Below, piece by piece: positions 45,274-54,571 of a stretch of DNA of 64,000 nt. Below the pieces are notes generated by a model that saw only the letters and a program-made list of their open reading frames with translations, ran no database searches and was not told the origin of the DNA. The DNA is taken from contig CATOTJ020000002.1 of assembly GCA_951813525.2 (NCBI GenBank), forward strand, positions 1,612,001-1,676,000, written 5' to 3'. Within the stretch, counting starts at the first letter, position 1; every line of letters begins with the position of its first letter. Position numbers and translations under genes: made by a program. This DNA comes from Thermohalobaculum sp951813525 (GTDB taxonomy: Bacteria > Pseudomonadota > Alphaproteobacteria > Rhodobacterales > Rhodobacteraceae).

Positions 45274-47013
45274 ATGGAGGGTCTTCTCGGATTTTGGGAA
45301 TGGTTTATCGACGACCATCTCTACGAATATATTGGCGCCTATATGTTCCTGGCACTGGCGCTCATGCTCTTCTCGGGCCTGCCTGTCGCCTACGCGCTGG
45401 GCGGTGTCTCGCTGATCTTCGCGATCCTTGCGACGTGGATCGACGCGATCAGCTTCAAGGAATTTTTCAACGCCGTGAACCGAAGTTACGGCGGGGATGG
45501 GCAATCCGGGGCAATACAAAACCCCATATTGGTTGCCATTCCCTGCTTCGTGTTCATGGGCACGATGCTGGAAAAGTCGCGCGTGGCGGCCGATCTGCTG
45601 CACATCCTGCAGATCATGCTGAAACGCGTTCCCGGCGGTCTGGCGCTCTCGGTCACGGCCATGGGCACGATCATGGCTGCAACCACTGGCATCATCGGCG
45701 CCTCGGTCGTCATGATGACGCTCTTGGCTCTGCCGACGATGTTGGGACGCGGCTACTCGGCGCCGCTGGCGACGGGAACCATCGCAGCCTCGGCCACGCT
45801 GGGCATTCTAATCCCGCCGTCGATCATGTTGGTTCTGATGGCGAACCTGCTCGCGGTCTCGGTCGGCAACCTCTTTATTGGGGCCATCCTTCCGGGTCTG
45901 ACGTTGTCGGGTCTCTACTTCCTTTACATCATGACGGTCGCCACGATTAAGCCATCGATGGCACCCCCGATCGACGAAGACGAGATCGACCTTAAACCAA
46001 CAAATATGTCCAACGTATTGTTGTTTTTCGGCATGATTATCGGCTTTGTCGTAGCAGCCATGATTTTGGAAAATCTGGCGGCGGGCGCAATGGAAGGCCG
46101 GGCGGAAGGTGACACGAACACGCCGTTGATCGGTCAGCTCAATTGGGGCCTGATGGCGTTCCTGGGTGTCTTCTTCACATCGATGTTCCTGGGCCGCAAG
46201 GAAGGCAACTCGCTGTTCGGCGGGATCCTGAAAGGGTTCGTGCCACCGATCTTCCTGATCGTTCTGGTGCTCGGTTCGATCTTTGCCGGCTGGGCCACAC
46301 CGACCGAGGCTGCCGGTGTTGGCGCCTTTGGCTCGTTGATCTTGGCGTGGGTGAACCGGACCCTGACCTTCCAGGTGCTTAAGGATGTCTGCCACCGAAC
46401 CGGTTTGACGACTGCGATGATCTTCTTCATCTTTATCGGTGCAACAGCGTTCAGCTCGGTATTCCGGGCGACCTATGGCGAAGAGCTGATCATCCACTTC
46501 ATCCAATGGCTGGAGCTGGAGCCTTGGCCCCTTCTGTTCATCCTGATGTTCGCGGTATTCCTGCTGGGCTTTTTCTTTGATTTCCTGGAAATCACACTGA
46601 TCATCCTGCCGGTGTTCGACCCGATTATTCGAACGCTGGCACCGCTGTTCGCGCCCCATTTGGGGATCGATGCCCCCGATGCGCTCAGTATCACGCAAAA
46701 GGAATTTGTCGAGAAACAGGTGATCTACTGGTTCGCGATCCTGATAGCCGTGAACCTACAGACATCCTTCCTGACACCGCCGTTTGGGTTTGCGCTCTTC
46801 TACATGAAGGGGGTGGCGCCCAGTTCGGTGAAGATGCAGGAGATCTATCGCGGCATCATTCCATTCGTTTCGCTTCAGGTCATCGGGATTCTAATTGTGC
46901 TCTACTTCTCTAATCTAGCACTTTGGTTGCCGTTCGAGGCGGGGCTGACCAGTGTTCCCTCTGGGGTCGACTGGTCGGTCTGTACCCCCAATTGTCGACC
47001 TCCGACCGAGTAA
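45274..47013 (+). CDS. TRAP transporter large permease (DctM type), long form
   Basis: 579 aa; standard DctM proteins are ~430. Twelve-plus helices, with GTIMAATTGIIGASVVMM and SATLGILIPPSIMLVLMANLL (DctM signatures) and NLQTSFLTPPFGFALFY near the end. A central insertion (~residues 230-310, including PPIDEDEIDLKPTNMSNVL and the MEGRAEGDTNTPLIGQ loop) explains the extra length. It drives Na+- or H+-coupled uptake with the DctQ subunit. Confidence 0.92.
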   Translation: MEGLLGFWEWFIDDHLYEYIGAYMFLALALMLFSGLPVAYALGGVSLIFAILATWIDAISFKEFFNAVNRSYGGDGQSGAIQNPILVAIPCFVFMGTMLEKSRVAADLLHILQIMLKRVPGGLALSVTAMGTIMAATTGIIGASVVMMTLLALPTMLGRGYSAPLATGTIAASATLGILIPPSIMLVLMANLLAVSVGNLFIGAILPGLTLSGLYFLYIMTVATIKPSMAPPIDEDEIDLKPTNMSNVLLFFGMIIGFVVAAMILENLAAGAMEGRAEGDTNTPLIGQLNWGLMAFLGVFFTSMFLGRKEGNSLFGGILKGFVPPIFLIVLVLGSIFAGWATPTEAAGVGAFGSLILAWVNRTLTFQVLKDVCHRTGLTTAMIFFIFIGATAFSSVFRATYGEELIIHFIQWLELEPWPLLFILMFAVFLLGFFFDFLEITLIILPVFDPIIRTLAPLFAPHLGIDAPDALSITQKEFVEKQVIYWFAILIAVNLQTSFLTPPFGFALFYMKGVAPSSVKMQEIYRGIIPFVSLQVIGILIVLYFSNLALWLPFEAGLTSVPSGVDWSVCTPNCRPPTE

Positions 47014-47046
47014 CCGCTGCACTTTAGGATCGGTAATGCGAACAAT

Positions 47047-47074
47047 GGCCGCCCCATATGGGGCGGCCTATTTT
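47047..47074 (+). terminator. Palindromic terminator after dctM
   Basis: A perfect 22-bp palindrome (47047-47068, GGCCGCCCC on each arm around ATAT) is followed by TATTTT, starting 34 bases after the dctM stop. Confidence 0.8.
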
Positions 47075-47192
47075 GATAAGGGACCCTGGCCGACACAGCT
47101 TACCGCCACGGCAGGGCTGGTTCTGCCGACTGCAAACGGCCATGATGCGGACTGCGGGAATCACGGTGCAAGCATATGAACGGAGCGGGCCG

Positions 47193-48692
47193 TTGAACGA
47201 AGCGACTGCAATCGATCGAAACGCCTCAACTGCGACAGAACATTTCGATGTGCTGATCGTGGGTGCCGGTATCTCAGGTATCGACGCTGCTTACCACTTG
47301 CTGCGCGACATGCCGGACAAGACGTTTGCGATCCTGGAGAAGCAGGAAACGTTTGGCGGCACTTGGTGGACACACAAGTACCCGGGCATCCGGTCAGACA
47401 GCGACCTCTACACGTTCGGTTACAAATGGAAACCGTGGACCGGCGTGCCCATCGCGACCGCTCCGGAAATCCTCGGCTATTTGGGAGAAGCGATCGAAGA
47501 ACACGGCATCGCGCCCCATATTCGCTACAACCAAACGGTTCTGCGCGCCGACTGGGAGAGTGCGGCCAAAAACTGGACGCTAACCGTGCAGAATGCAGGC
47601 GGCACGCCGCGCACGGTAACGTGCAACTTCCTATGGATGTGCCAAGGCTATTACCGCCACGAAGAAGGTTTTACGCCGGGATGGCCGGGTATGAACGACT
47701 TTGCGGGCCAGATCGTCCACCCACAAACTTGGCCCGAAGATCTCGACTATTCCGGAAAACGCGTGGTGGTCATCGGCTCCGGGGCCACCGCCGCGACGGT
47801 CATCCCTGCGATGGCCGATCAGGCGGCGCATGTCACAATGCTCCAACGCTCACCCACCTATTTCTACGCAAAACCGAACAAGAGCGAGCTCGCCGAGTTG
47901 CTCGAGCCTTTGGGGCTGCCGGACGATCAGGTCCACCAAATCCTACGCAAGCGGTTCCTTTACGACCAAAAGGTCATAGCTCAGCGGTCGATTTCCGAAC
48001 CTGACAGTCTGGCCCGGGATTTGATCGGCGCTGCCAAGATGTATCTGGGTGAAGATTTTCCCATCGATCCGCATTTCACCCCAGGCTATCGACCATGGAA
48101 CCAACGCCTGGCCGTTATCCCGGACGGCGATCTCTATCAGGCGATCCGAAAGGGCCAGGCCAGCGTCGTCACAGATCAGATCGACCGGTTCACGCCAGAC
48201 GGAATTGCGCTGAAATCCGGCGAACATCTGGATGCCGATCTGATCGTCACCGCAACCGGATTTCACATGAACGTGCTGGGCGATATTCACTTCGCCGTCG
48301 ATGGTGTGCCGCTTGACTATGCCAGTTCCTGGGCGCATCGCGGCATCATGTTCTCGGACGTGCCGAACATGGCCTATATCTTCGGCTATCTGCGCACATC
48401 GTGGACGATGCGTGCCGACCTGATCTGCGAATTCGTGATCCGCCTGCTGCACCATATGGACCAGACTGGTGCCGAAACCGTCACGCCCCGGCTGCGCGAT
48501 GAAGATCTTCAGATGGAAGCGCGCCCACTGATCACCTCCGAGAATTTCTCGGCCGGATACATCCAGCGCAAGGTCCATCTCCTGCCACGTCAGGGCGATA
48601 AAGATCCGTGGATCTTCAATCAGGATTATCACACTGAAAAGGATCAGATCGAAGGCGCCGACCTTCAGGATGGAACGCTGATCTATTCCTAG
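47193..48692 (+). CDS. Baeyer-Villiger-type flavin monooxygenase
   Basis: 499 aa from a TTG with GGAG seven bases upstream. The open frame reaches 47058 but would begin inside the dctM terminator, so that start is rejected; ATGs at 47142-47145 and a GTG at 47166 remain possible. FAD motif VGAGISGIDA, NADPH motif IGSGATAATV, and the BVMO fingerprint FxGxxxHxxxW (FAGQIVHPQTWPED) are intact. It resembles EthA-type enzymes that oxidise ketones or thioethers. Substrate unknown, but placement after a TRAP operon suggests catabolism. Confidence 0.88.
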   Translation: MNEATAIDRNASTATEHFDVLIVGAGISGIDAAYHLLRDMPDKTFAILEKQETFGGTWWTHKYPGIRSDSDLYTFGYKWKPWTGVPIATAPEILGYLGEAIEEHGIAPHIRYNQTVLRADWESAAKNWTLTVQNAGGTPRTVTCNFLWMCQGYYRHEEGFTPGWPGMNDFAGQIVHPQTWPEDLDYSGKRVVVIGSGATAATVIPAMADQAAHVTMLQRSPTYFYAKPNKSELAELLEPLGLPDDQVHQILRKRFLYDQKVIAQRSISEPDSLARDLIGAAKMYLGEDFPIDPHFTPGYRPWNQRLAVIPDGDLYQAIRKGQASVVTDQIDRFTPDGIALKSGEHLDADLIVTATGFHMNVLGDIHFAVDGVPLDYASSWAHRGIMFSDVPNMAYIFGYLRTSWTMRADLICEFVIRLLHHMDQTGAETVTPRLRDEDLQMEARPLITSENFSAGYIQRKVHLLPRQGDKDPWIFNQDYHTEKDQIEGADLQDGTLIYS

Positions 48693-48769
48693 CGCTGCTG
48701 CGCGAAGCCTCCCACAAGATCGGGACCGCCCGGCCATCTTTGATCGCTTGCCCAAATCGGATTTGTCGA

Positions 48770-49570
48770 ATGCCTGACGTGAACTTCGCCGACCTTGTGA
48801 AAGCTCTTCGCCCCGATGGCGGCGGACTGACCACCGACATTCCTGAAAACTGGATGCAGGGACGCACCGCCTATGGCGGGCTGACCTCTGGGTTGATGCT
48901 GGGTGCCGTCAAGCACCTTCATCCTGACTTGCCGCCGGTCCGATCTGCCCTGGTAAATTTTACAGGCCCCGTCAGTTCACCCCCCGTCATCACGACCGAA
49001 CTGATGCGCCAGGGCCGCAATGTCACCACCATCACGGCACGAGCCGAAATCGACGGCAAGCCTGCCGCGACAGCCACCTTCTCCTTCGGGGCCGCTCGCG
49101 AAAGCCATGTGCGCCTGGACCGCCCGGCACCAGACGCACCCACACCGGACGATTGCGAACCCTTCATACCCGAGTTTGCCATGGCCCTGGCCCCTGCCTT
49201 TCACGTGCATTTCGACTTTCGCCTGATCGCCGGGGACCGACCGATGTCCGGGGCCAGTCTCGGTTATACACGGGCCTGGGTCCGTCACGCCGCCCTGGCG
49301 GCGCGCGATGGCGAAGCGGCGCTTCTATGTCTGGCCGACATCCTGCCGCCAGCGGTGTATCCCATGCTGACCAAACGCGGCCCGAACAGTTCAATGACCT
49401 GGATCTGCAATTTTTTGGACGAAGATCTCGGGACCGTTGATGGATGGTGGCAGATTGAAACAAACCTCACTGCCGCCCGCGACGGCTATTCCAGCCAAGT
49501 CATGCGCGCCTGGAATTCCCGGGGCGACCTAGTCATCGACGGGATGCAGGCCGTCGCTGTGTTCGTGTAA
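48770..49570 (+). CDS. Acyl-CoA thioesterase-like double hot-dog protein
   Basis: 266 aa from the ATG at 48770. Two hot-dog repeats: WMQGRTAYGGLTSGLMLGA (N-terminal helix) and, in the second half, DRPMSGASLGYTRAWVRH and LTAARDGYSSQVMRAWNSRGD. This matches TesB-like/DUF4442-type thioesterases that hydrolyse acyl-CoAs. It follows the flavin monooxygenase by 77 bases. Substrate not identifiable. Confidence 0.8.
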   Translation: MPDVNFADLVKALRPDGGGLTTDIPENWMQGRTAYGGLTSGLMLGAVKHLHPDLPPVRSALVNFTGPVSSPPVITTELMRQGRNVTTITARAEIDGKPAATATFSFGAARESHVRLDRPAPDAPTPDDCEPFIPEFAMALAPAFHVHFDFRLIAGDRPMSGASLGYTRAWVRHAALAARDGEAALLCLADILPPAVYPMLTKRGPNSSMTWICNFLDEDLGTVDGWWQIETNLTAARDGYSSQVMRAWNSRGDLVIDGMQAVAVFV

Positions 49571-49649
49571 CGCTTGGGCAGGACATTTCCCGCCGATTTG
49601 AGGGGTCAGAGCACACTGAACGAGCGAGGCCGCTTCTGAATTGGCCATT

Positions 49650-49904
49650 TTAGCCACCCGATATCCGCGGCAACAAGACAACCTCATTCTTGGCGCTGAC
49701 AGGTTCGAACAGCGCCTCGGTATAAATTCGCCCGTCGATGGACACGGAAACGTTACCATCCAGATGTTCGGCCATTTCGGGAAAACGCACTTTCAGCGCA
49801 GCATAGACATCACGCAAGTTAGCTGCTTCAACGACGACGCGTTTTTCCCCGGCGATTGCTGCCAGTGTGCCATAAAGATCGATGGTCACGTCTTCCGGCG
49901 GCAT
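49650..49904 (-). CDS. MoaD/ThiS-family sulfur-carrier-like protein
   Basis: 84 aa with AGAAGGGG upstream. The ubiquitin-like fold ends in the Gly-Gly tail (LLPRISGG) that is adenylated and thiocarboxylated in MoaD/ThiS, with the preceding LFEPVSAKNEVVLLPR strand typical of MoaD. It lies 86 bases downstream of the molybdenum hydroxylase subunits on the same strand, so a role in molybdopterin supply for that enzyme is plausible. No moaE is adjacent. Confidence 0.8.
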   Translation of the reverse strand: MPPEDVTIDLYGTLAAIAGEKRVVVEAANLRDVYAALKVRFPEMAEHLDGNVSVSIDGRIYTEALFEPVSAKNEVVLLPRISGG

Positions 49905-49990
49905 CGCGCCCCTTCTTTGGTTTAAAAATACCTCACGGGTCCGGTGGCAGAGCCCAGGAAGGCGGCAACGCCGCCTCCTCGAATGTCCAA

Positions 49991-52222
49991 TCAGTCCAGC
50001 GCTTTGAGAATGCGCGGCGGGCTCATCGGCAATTCTGTCAGACGCACCCCAACCGCATTGGAAACCGAGTTGGCAATCGCCGCCAGCGGCGGACAGATCG
50101 ACGTCTCGCCGACCCCGCGCACACCATAGGGGTGGCCAGGGTTCGGGACTTCAACGATCTCCGTCTCGATCATCGGCAAGTCCGAGGCGACCGGAATGCG
50201 ATAGTCCAGGAAACCGGCATTCTGCAGCCTTCCGTCCTCGCCGTAGATATACTCCTCGTTCAATGCCCAGCCAATTCCCTGCGCGGCACCGCCCTGGAAC
50301 TGACCTTCCACATAAGCCGGGTGGATTGCTTTGCCAGCATCCTGAATGACTGTGTATCGCAGGACCCGCGTCGCACCGGTTTCACGATCAACTTCCGAGT
50401 CGACGACATGGGTTGCAAACGACACGCCCGCGCCTTCTGGCGTTGCCTCGAAGTGACCCGAGATCGGGCCGCCTGTGCGCCCCATCGTCTTGCAAAGCTT
50501 GTCGAAAGAAAGTGGCTCGTGATCGCCAGCATTGTGCCCCGAAGGCTTGGCCATGCCGTCTTCCCAGACCACAGCATCCTCGTCGATGCCCCATGTCTTG
50601 GCGGCGCGGCCGCACAGCTTCTTCTTCGCATCGCGCGCGGCCTTGATCGTGGCCAAGCCCGAGGCATAGGTCACGCGCGACCCATGACTGACGTCATTAT
50701 ACCCCAGCGAGGCTGTGTCCACGACGGTTGTGCGGATCTTCTCGTAAGGGATCCCCAATTCTTCCGCCGCCATCAGGCACATCGAGGCGCGCGAGCCACC
50801 GATGTCGGGCGTCCCAACGGACAGTGCAACTGTGCCGTCCGGCGAAAGGGCCAACGTCACCGAAGTCTCGCCCGCATGGTTAAACCAGAACCCGCAGGAA
50901 ACACCGCGGCCCTGACCGGGCTTCAGTTCAGACCGGTAGTGGGGCGATTTTTTCGCCGCCTCCAGAGTTTCGATCAGGCCGATACGGGGCCAGGTCGGTC
51001 CATAGCTGGCCTTGGTCCCCTCTTTCGACGCATTCATCAATCGGGTATCGACCGGATCAAGCTCCAGCTTGTTGCACAGCATATCGACGACCGACTCGAC
51101 AGCGAAGCAGGCCATCGGCGAGCCAGGCGCCCGGTACGCCGCCTGCTTCGGCCGGTTGCAAATCACGTCAATCCCAACCGACTGCACATGATCCAGCGCA
51201 TAAGGCGCAAATGCACACATCGCCGCCATTCCGACGGGCGAGCCGGGAAAGGCCCCGCCCTGCATCCGCAAAATTGCCTGACCTGCGGTCATGGTGCCGT
51301 CATTCTTCATGCCGATCTTAACATCGATCGACGACGACGAGGTCGGTCCGGTCGCGCGGAAGACGTCCTCCCTGCTCATCACCACCTTGACCGGACGGCC
51401 CGCTTTGCGCGACAGAGCCAGAGCAACGGGTTCGACAAAAACCGTCGTTTTGCCGCCGAAACCGCCACCGATCTCTGATGCCATCACCCGCAATGAAGAC
51501 GCTTGGATGCCCAGAAGGTCCGAACAGATATTGCGGGCTACGAAATGTCCCTGGGTGCAGCACCAAAGCTCGCCCCGCCCATCCGCAGTCAACGAGCCAA
51601 CGGCAGCGTGCGGTTCGATATATCCCTGGTGCGTCGCTGCGGTCTTAAAGCTCTTCTCCATCACGACGTCAGCAGCGGCAAACCCTTCATGCAGATCGCC
51701 ATGGCCGAACTCGACCTTGCTCATCACGTTGCTCGAATACCCCTCGACCTTCGGCTCGCCCGGGCGGATTTCTGGGGCTCCCGGTACCATTGCCGCATCG
51801 ACATCGGTGACATGGGGCAGAACCTCATACTCGATCTCGATGGCCCGAAGCGCCTTTTTGGCGGCCAACGGGCTGGTCGCGGCAACCGCAGCAATCGCGT
51901 GCCCGTCATAGAGCGCCTTTTCGCCGGCCATGACATTTTCCAAAACGTCAGCATTCGCGCGGCTGACCTTGTCGTTAAAGTCAGCGCGTGTGATGACTGA
52001 CTTCACACCGGGCAGCGCCTCGGCCTTGGCGGTATCCAGCTTGACGATCTTCGCGTGGGCGTGCGGACTGCGCAGAATTGCACCGTGGAGCATGCCTGGC
52101 ATCGTGAAATCAGCGCCGAACATGGCTTTGCCGGTGACTTTGTCCATTCCATCAGGACGGATCGGGCGGGTCCCTACGGCGTTGAAGATGCGGTTTTCGC
52201 TGTCGTACTCGTCGAATGCCAT
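49991..52222 (-). CDS. Molybdenum hydroxylase large subunit (xanthine dehydrogenase/CoxL family)
   Basis: 743 aa. Mo-cofactor and active-site segments are present: ASEIGGGFGGKTTVFVEPVA, AAYRAPGSPMACFAVES, MAAEELGIPYEKIRTTVVDT, and GVRGVGETSICPPLAAIANS with the catalytic Glu. The active-site loop is AYRAPGS, not the AYRCSFR of form I CO dehydrogenase, so CO oxidation is unlikely. It forms an L-M-S complex with the two upstream genes and oxidises an aldehyde or N-heterocycle; substrate unknown. Confidence 0.92.
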   Translation of the reverse strand: MAFDEYDSENRIFNAVGTRPIRPDGMDKVTGKAMFGADFTMPGMLHGAILRSPHAHAKIVKLDTAKAEALPGVKSVITRADFNDKVSRANADVLENVMAGEKALYDGHAIAAVAATSPLAAKKALRAIEIEYEVLPHVTDVDAAMVPGAPEIRPGEPKVEGYSSNVMSKVEFGHGDLHEGFAAADVVMEKSFKTAATHQGYIEPHAAVGSLTADGRGELWCCTQGHFVARNICSDLLGIQASSLRVMASEIGGGFGGKTTVFVEPVALALSRKAGRPVKVVMSREDVFRATGPTSSSSIDVKIGMKNDGTMTAGQAILRMQGGAFPGSPVGMAAMCAFAPYALDHVQSVGIDVICNRPKQAAYRAPGSPMACFAVESVVDMLCNKLELDPVDTRLMNASKEGTKASYGPTWPRIGLIETLEAAKKSPHYRSELKPGQGRGVSCGFWFNHAGETSVTLALSPDGTVALSVGTPDIGGSRASMCLMAAEELGIPYEKIRTTVVDTASLGYNDVSHGSRVTYASGLATIKAARDAKKKLCGRAAKTWGIDEDAVVWEDGMAKPSGHNAGDHEPLSFDKLCKTMGRTGGPISGHFEATPEGAGVSFATHVVDSEVDRETGATRVLRYTVIQDAGKAIHPAYVEGQFQGGAAQGIGWALNEEYIYGEDGRLQNAGFLDYRIPVASDLPMIETEIVEVPNPGHPYGVRGVGETSICPPLAAIANSVSNAVGVRLTELPMSPPRILKALD

Positions 52223-52225
52223 CGA

Positions 52226-52702
52226 TCAGGCTCCTCTCATTTCGGCAGCGGCATCCTGCACCGCGCGAACAATTTTGTCGTAACCGGTACAACGGCAAAG
52301 ATTGCCGGCCAGCCAAAAGCGTATTTCTGTCTCGGTCGGATCCGCGTTACGCTCCAGCAAATCTTTTGCAGCAACCAAAATACCTGGCGTGCAAATACCG
52401 CACTGCAACGCTGCGTGCTCCAGGAATTTGGTTTGCAGTGGGTGCAGTTTTTCGCCGTTTGCCATGCCTTCGATCGTCTTGATCTCGCGGCCCTGCGCCT
52501 CGGCTGCCAGGACCAGACACGAACAAACAACGCGCCCATCAAGATTGACAGTACAGGCGCCGCAATCGCCGGTGCCGCAACCTTCCTTGGCACCGGTCAG
52601 GTGCAGATGGTCGCGCAACACGTCCAGCAGTGTTTCTTCCGGCTCGGCCAAAAATTCTGCCTCGTCCCCATTGACCGAGGTCGTCACATGGATCTTGCTC
52701 AT
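52226..52702 (-). CDS. Molybdenum hydroxylase small subunit, two 2Fe-2S clusters
   Basis: 158 aa from the ATG at 52702 with AAGGGG upstream. The N-terminal plant-type ferredoxin cluster (GCGTGDCGACTVNLDG) and the C-terminal four-helix cluster (CGICTPG and LCRCTGYDKI) are complete. It passes electrons from the Mo centre to the FAD subunit. It sits 3 bases before the large-subunit start and 5 bases after the FAD-subunit stop. Confidence 0.95.
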   Translation of the reverse strand: MSKIHVTTSVNGDEAEFLAEPEETLLDVLRDHLHLTGAKEGCGTGDCGACTVNLDGRVVCSCLVLAAEAQGREIKTIEGMANGEKLHPLQTKFLEHAALQCGICTPGILVAAKDLLERNADPTETEIRFWLAGNLCRCTGYDKIVRAVQDAAAEMRGA

Positions 52703-52707
52703 CTTTC

Positions 52708-53559
52708 TTACCCCTTGGCTCGGTCGGCAGCGATACGCGCTGCGCGTACAGCCAGAACACCAGCGACGCGGGTGCGAAATTCGACCGTCCCGCGTTTGTC
52801 GTCGATCGGGCTGCATGCAGCGGACGCGGCAGCAGCCAGATCGTCGGCCGCCTGATCAATCGTGCGCCCTTCCAGCGCCGCCGCGGCCTCGGCAACCAGC
52901 CTCACGGTCGGCGCGACAGCGCCCAAGGCAACGCGTGCGCTGGTTACTGTGTCCCCGTCCATGTTCAGGCTGACACCTGCGCCGACAACGGCGATATCCA
53001 TTTCCGAGCGCGGTATGAACCGCAAATATGCATCGCCAGACCCACCAGGGCGCCCAGGCAGGTAGACAGATCCAACGATTTCGCCCTGGGCCAACGAGGT
53101 CTTGCCGGGCCCCGTCGGGATATCGCCTACCGGAACATCGCGTGTGCCATTCGGTCCGTGCAATCGCACCACGGCATCAGCGGCAATCATCGCCGGCACG
53201 CTGTCGGCCGCAGGCGATCCATTGCAAAGGTTTCCAGCCAGGGTCGCCCGGTTATGCACTTGGGTCGATCCGATCAGGTTTGCGGCCTCCACGACGCCCG
53301 GCCATGCCGCGGCCAAGGCGCTATGCTCTTTCATCTGGATCGCAGGAACCGCAGCACCGATGCGCCAACCTCCGTCCTCGTCGGCAATATCAAACATGCC
53401 TGGAATGCGTTTCAGGTCGACGACCAAGTCCGGTTCGACCATCCCCGATCGCAGTTGCACCAAAACGTCGGTTCCACCGGCCAGAACGCGGCTGATGCCG
53501 CCCTCGCCGGCCAACAACGCGACAGCGTCGTCGATTGATGTTGGGGCTTCGAATCTCAT
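52708..53559 (-). CDS. Molybdenum hydroxylase FAD-binding medium subunit
   Basis: 283 aa from the ATG at 53559. FAD-binding motifs AGGTDVLVQLRSG and IGSTQVHNRATLAGNLCNGSPAAD are intact, followed by the CO-dehydrogenase flavoprotein C-terminal domain. First gene of the M-S-L operon. A slightly longer frame to 53631 is open, but MRFEAP is the normal start. Confidence 0.93.
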   Translation of the reverse strand: MRFEAPTSIDDAVALLAGEGGISRVLAGGTDVLVQLRSGMVEPDLVVDLKRIPGMFDIADEDGGWRIGAAVPAIQMKEHSALAAAWPGVVEAANLIGSTQVHNRATLAGNLCNGSPAADSVPAMIAADAVVRLHGPNGTRDVPVGDIPTGPGKTSLAQGEIVGSVYLPGRPGGSGDAYLRFIPRSEMDIAVVGAGVSLNMDGDTVTSARVALGAVAPTVRLVAEAAAALEGRTIDQAADDLAAAASAACSPIDDKRGTVEFRTRVAGVLAVRAARIAADRAKG

Positions 53560-53688
53560 CTTCCGCGGGTCCTCCGAGTCAAACAGCATTGCTTTAGATT
53601 GCACTGCTTTCCGAGCAGCGCTTGGCACCACCTAACCTGCTTTTGCCAACCGCTTCAAGCACAGCGGGCGGATGATGATCGAAGTCGC

Positions 53689-54570
53689 CTAGGCCTTTTC
53701 GGCACCGATCCCCAATCGGTGACGCAATGCCCGGCGCATCAGCTTTGCACGGCCATATCCACGCCGGTCGACATAGCTCGGAAACACCGCCCTAAACATC
53801 ACGCGTTCGGCTATGGTCCAATCGCGTTCCGCCAGGATTGCGCGGGCAACGCGGTCGAAATCTGTACGCAGCGCCCGCATCGCGGCGACACCGGGCAGTT
53901 TCGCCCGTCGCTCGGCCCATGTTGAGCCATCGCGCAGGATGCGTTGCACAAACTCCGTCTGGTTCGTGCCCCTCACTGCGCCGTCCAGAATTACCGGTAG
54001 AAGGGTCAAATGATCCCACCCCCACACGTGCGGGTAATCGCGGTGCACCCGGTCTTGCAGTTCGGCCAAGGCTTCACGGTGCCAAAGGCCATAGATCCAA
54101 CTTGCATGACTGCTGAACATCTGTTGACGGATGCGGTTAATTCGGCGCCCGCCCGGTGGGGGGCGGAAATCTACGACCCGCGGCTCGGTTCGATCATCGA
54201 CAACCGTCCGCACTCGGCACACAGCCAGCCGGGTCGCTGGATCGGCGTCGAACTCAGCTACCAGGTGCTGCAAGAAGTCTGGTGCACTTAGATCGTCATA
54301 GGCACGCCAACAAAACAGCTCGGTTGCCAACACATCGCGCAGGCCCTGAAAATTGGGAAGCGATCCGACGTTCTCGGTTCTGCGCAGATGGTGAAACCGG
54401 CTGTCGCGCGCCGCAATTGCAGCACAAATATCGGCCGTCGCGTCGTCCGAGGCATTGTCGCCGATAACGACCTCAAAATCCTCGAATGTCTGCGTCCGCA
54501 GGCATTCCAGCGATTCAGCCAAACAACGCGACCCATTATAGACCGGCACGCCAATGCCAACGCGGGCCAT
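53689..54570 (-). CDS. Glycosyltransferase family 2
   Basis: 293 aa. The GT-A fold begins VGIGVPVYNGSRCLAESLECL, with DNASDDAT and a DXD-equivalent in CWRAYDDLSAP. A basic C-terminus (RRALRHRLGIG) may be membrane-associated. It starts one base after the stop of the GT61 gene and likely acts in the same surface-polysaccharide pathway. Sugar donor unknown. Confidence 0.85.
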   Translation of the reverse strand: MARVGIGVPVYNGSRCLAESLECLRTQTFEDFEVVIGDNASDDATADICAAIAARDSRFHHLRRTENVGSLPNFQGLRDVLATELFCWRAYDDLSAPDFLQHLVAEFDADPATRLAVCRVRTVVDDRTEPRVVDFRPPPGGRRINRIRQQMFSSHASWIYGLWHREALAELQDRVHRDYPHVWGWDHLTLLPVILDGAVRGTNQTEFVQRILRDGSTWAERRAKLPGVAAMRALRTDFDRVARAILAERDWTIAERVMFRAVFPSYVDRRGYGRAKLMRRALRHRLGIGAEKA

Positions 54571-54571
54571 G

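Noticed and set aside
47058..47192. Longer start for the flavin monooxygenase
   Set aside because: The start at 47058 lies inside the palindromic terminator of dctM, so the transcript would not carry it.
49856..51478. 540-codon open frame on the plus strand
   Set aside because: It is antisense to the molybdenum hydroxylase large subunit and lacks any protein-family signature.
49991..52222. Assignment as form I carbon monoxide dehydrogenase
   Set aside because: The active-site loop reads AYRAPGS and lacks the AYRCSFR motif required for the Cu-S-Mo centre.
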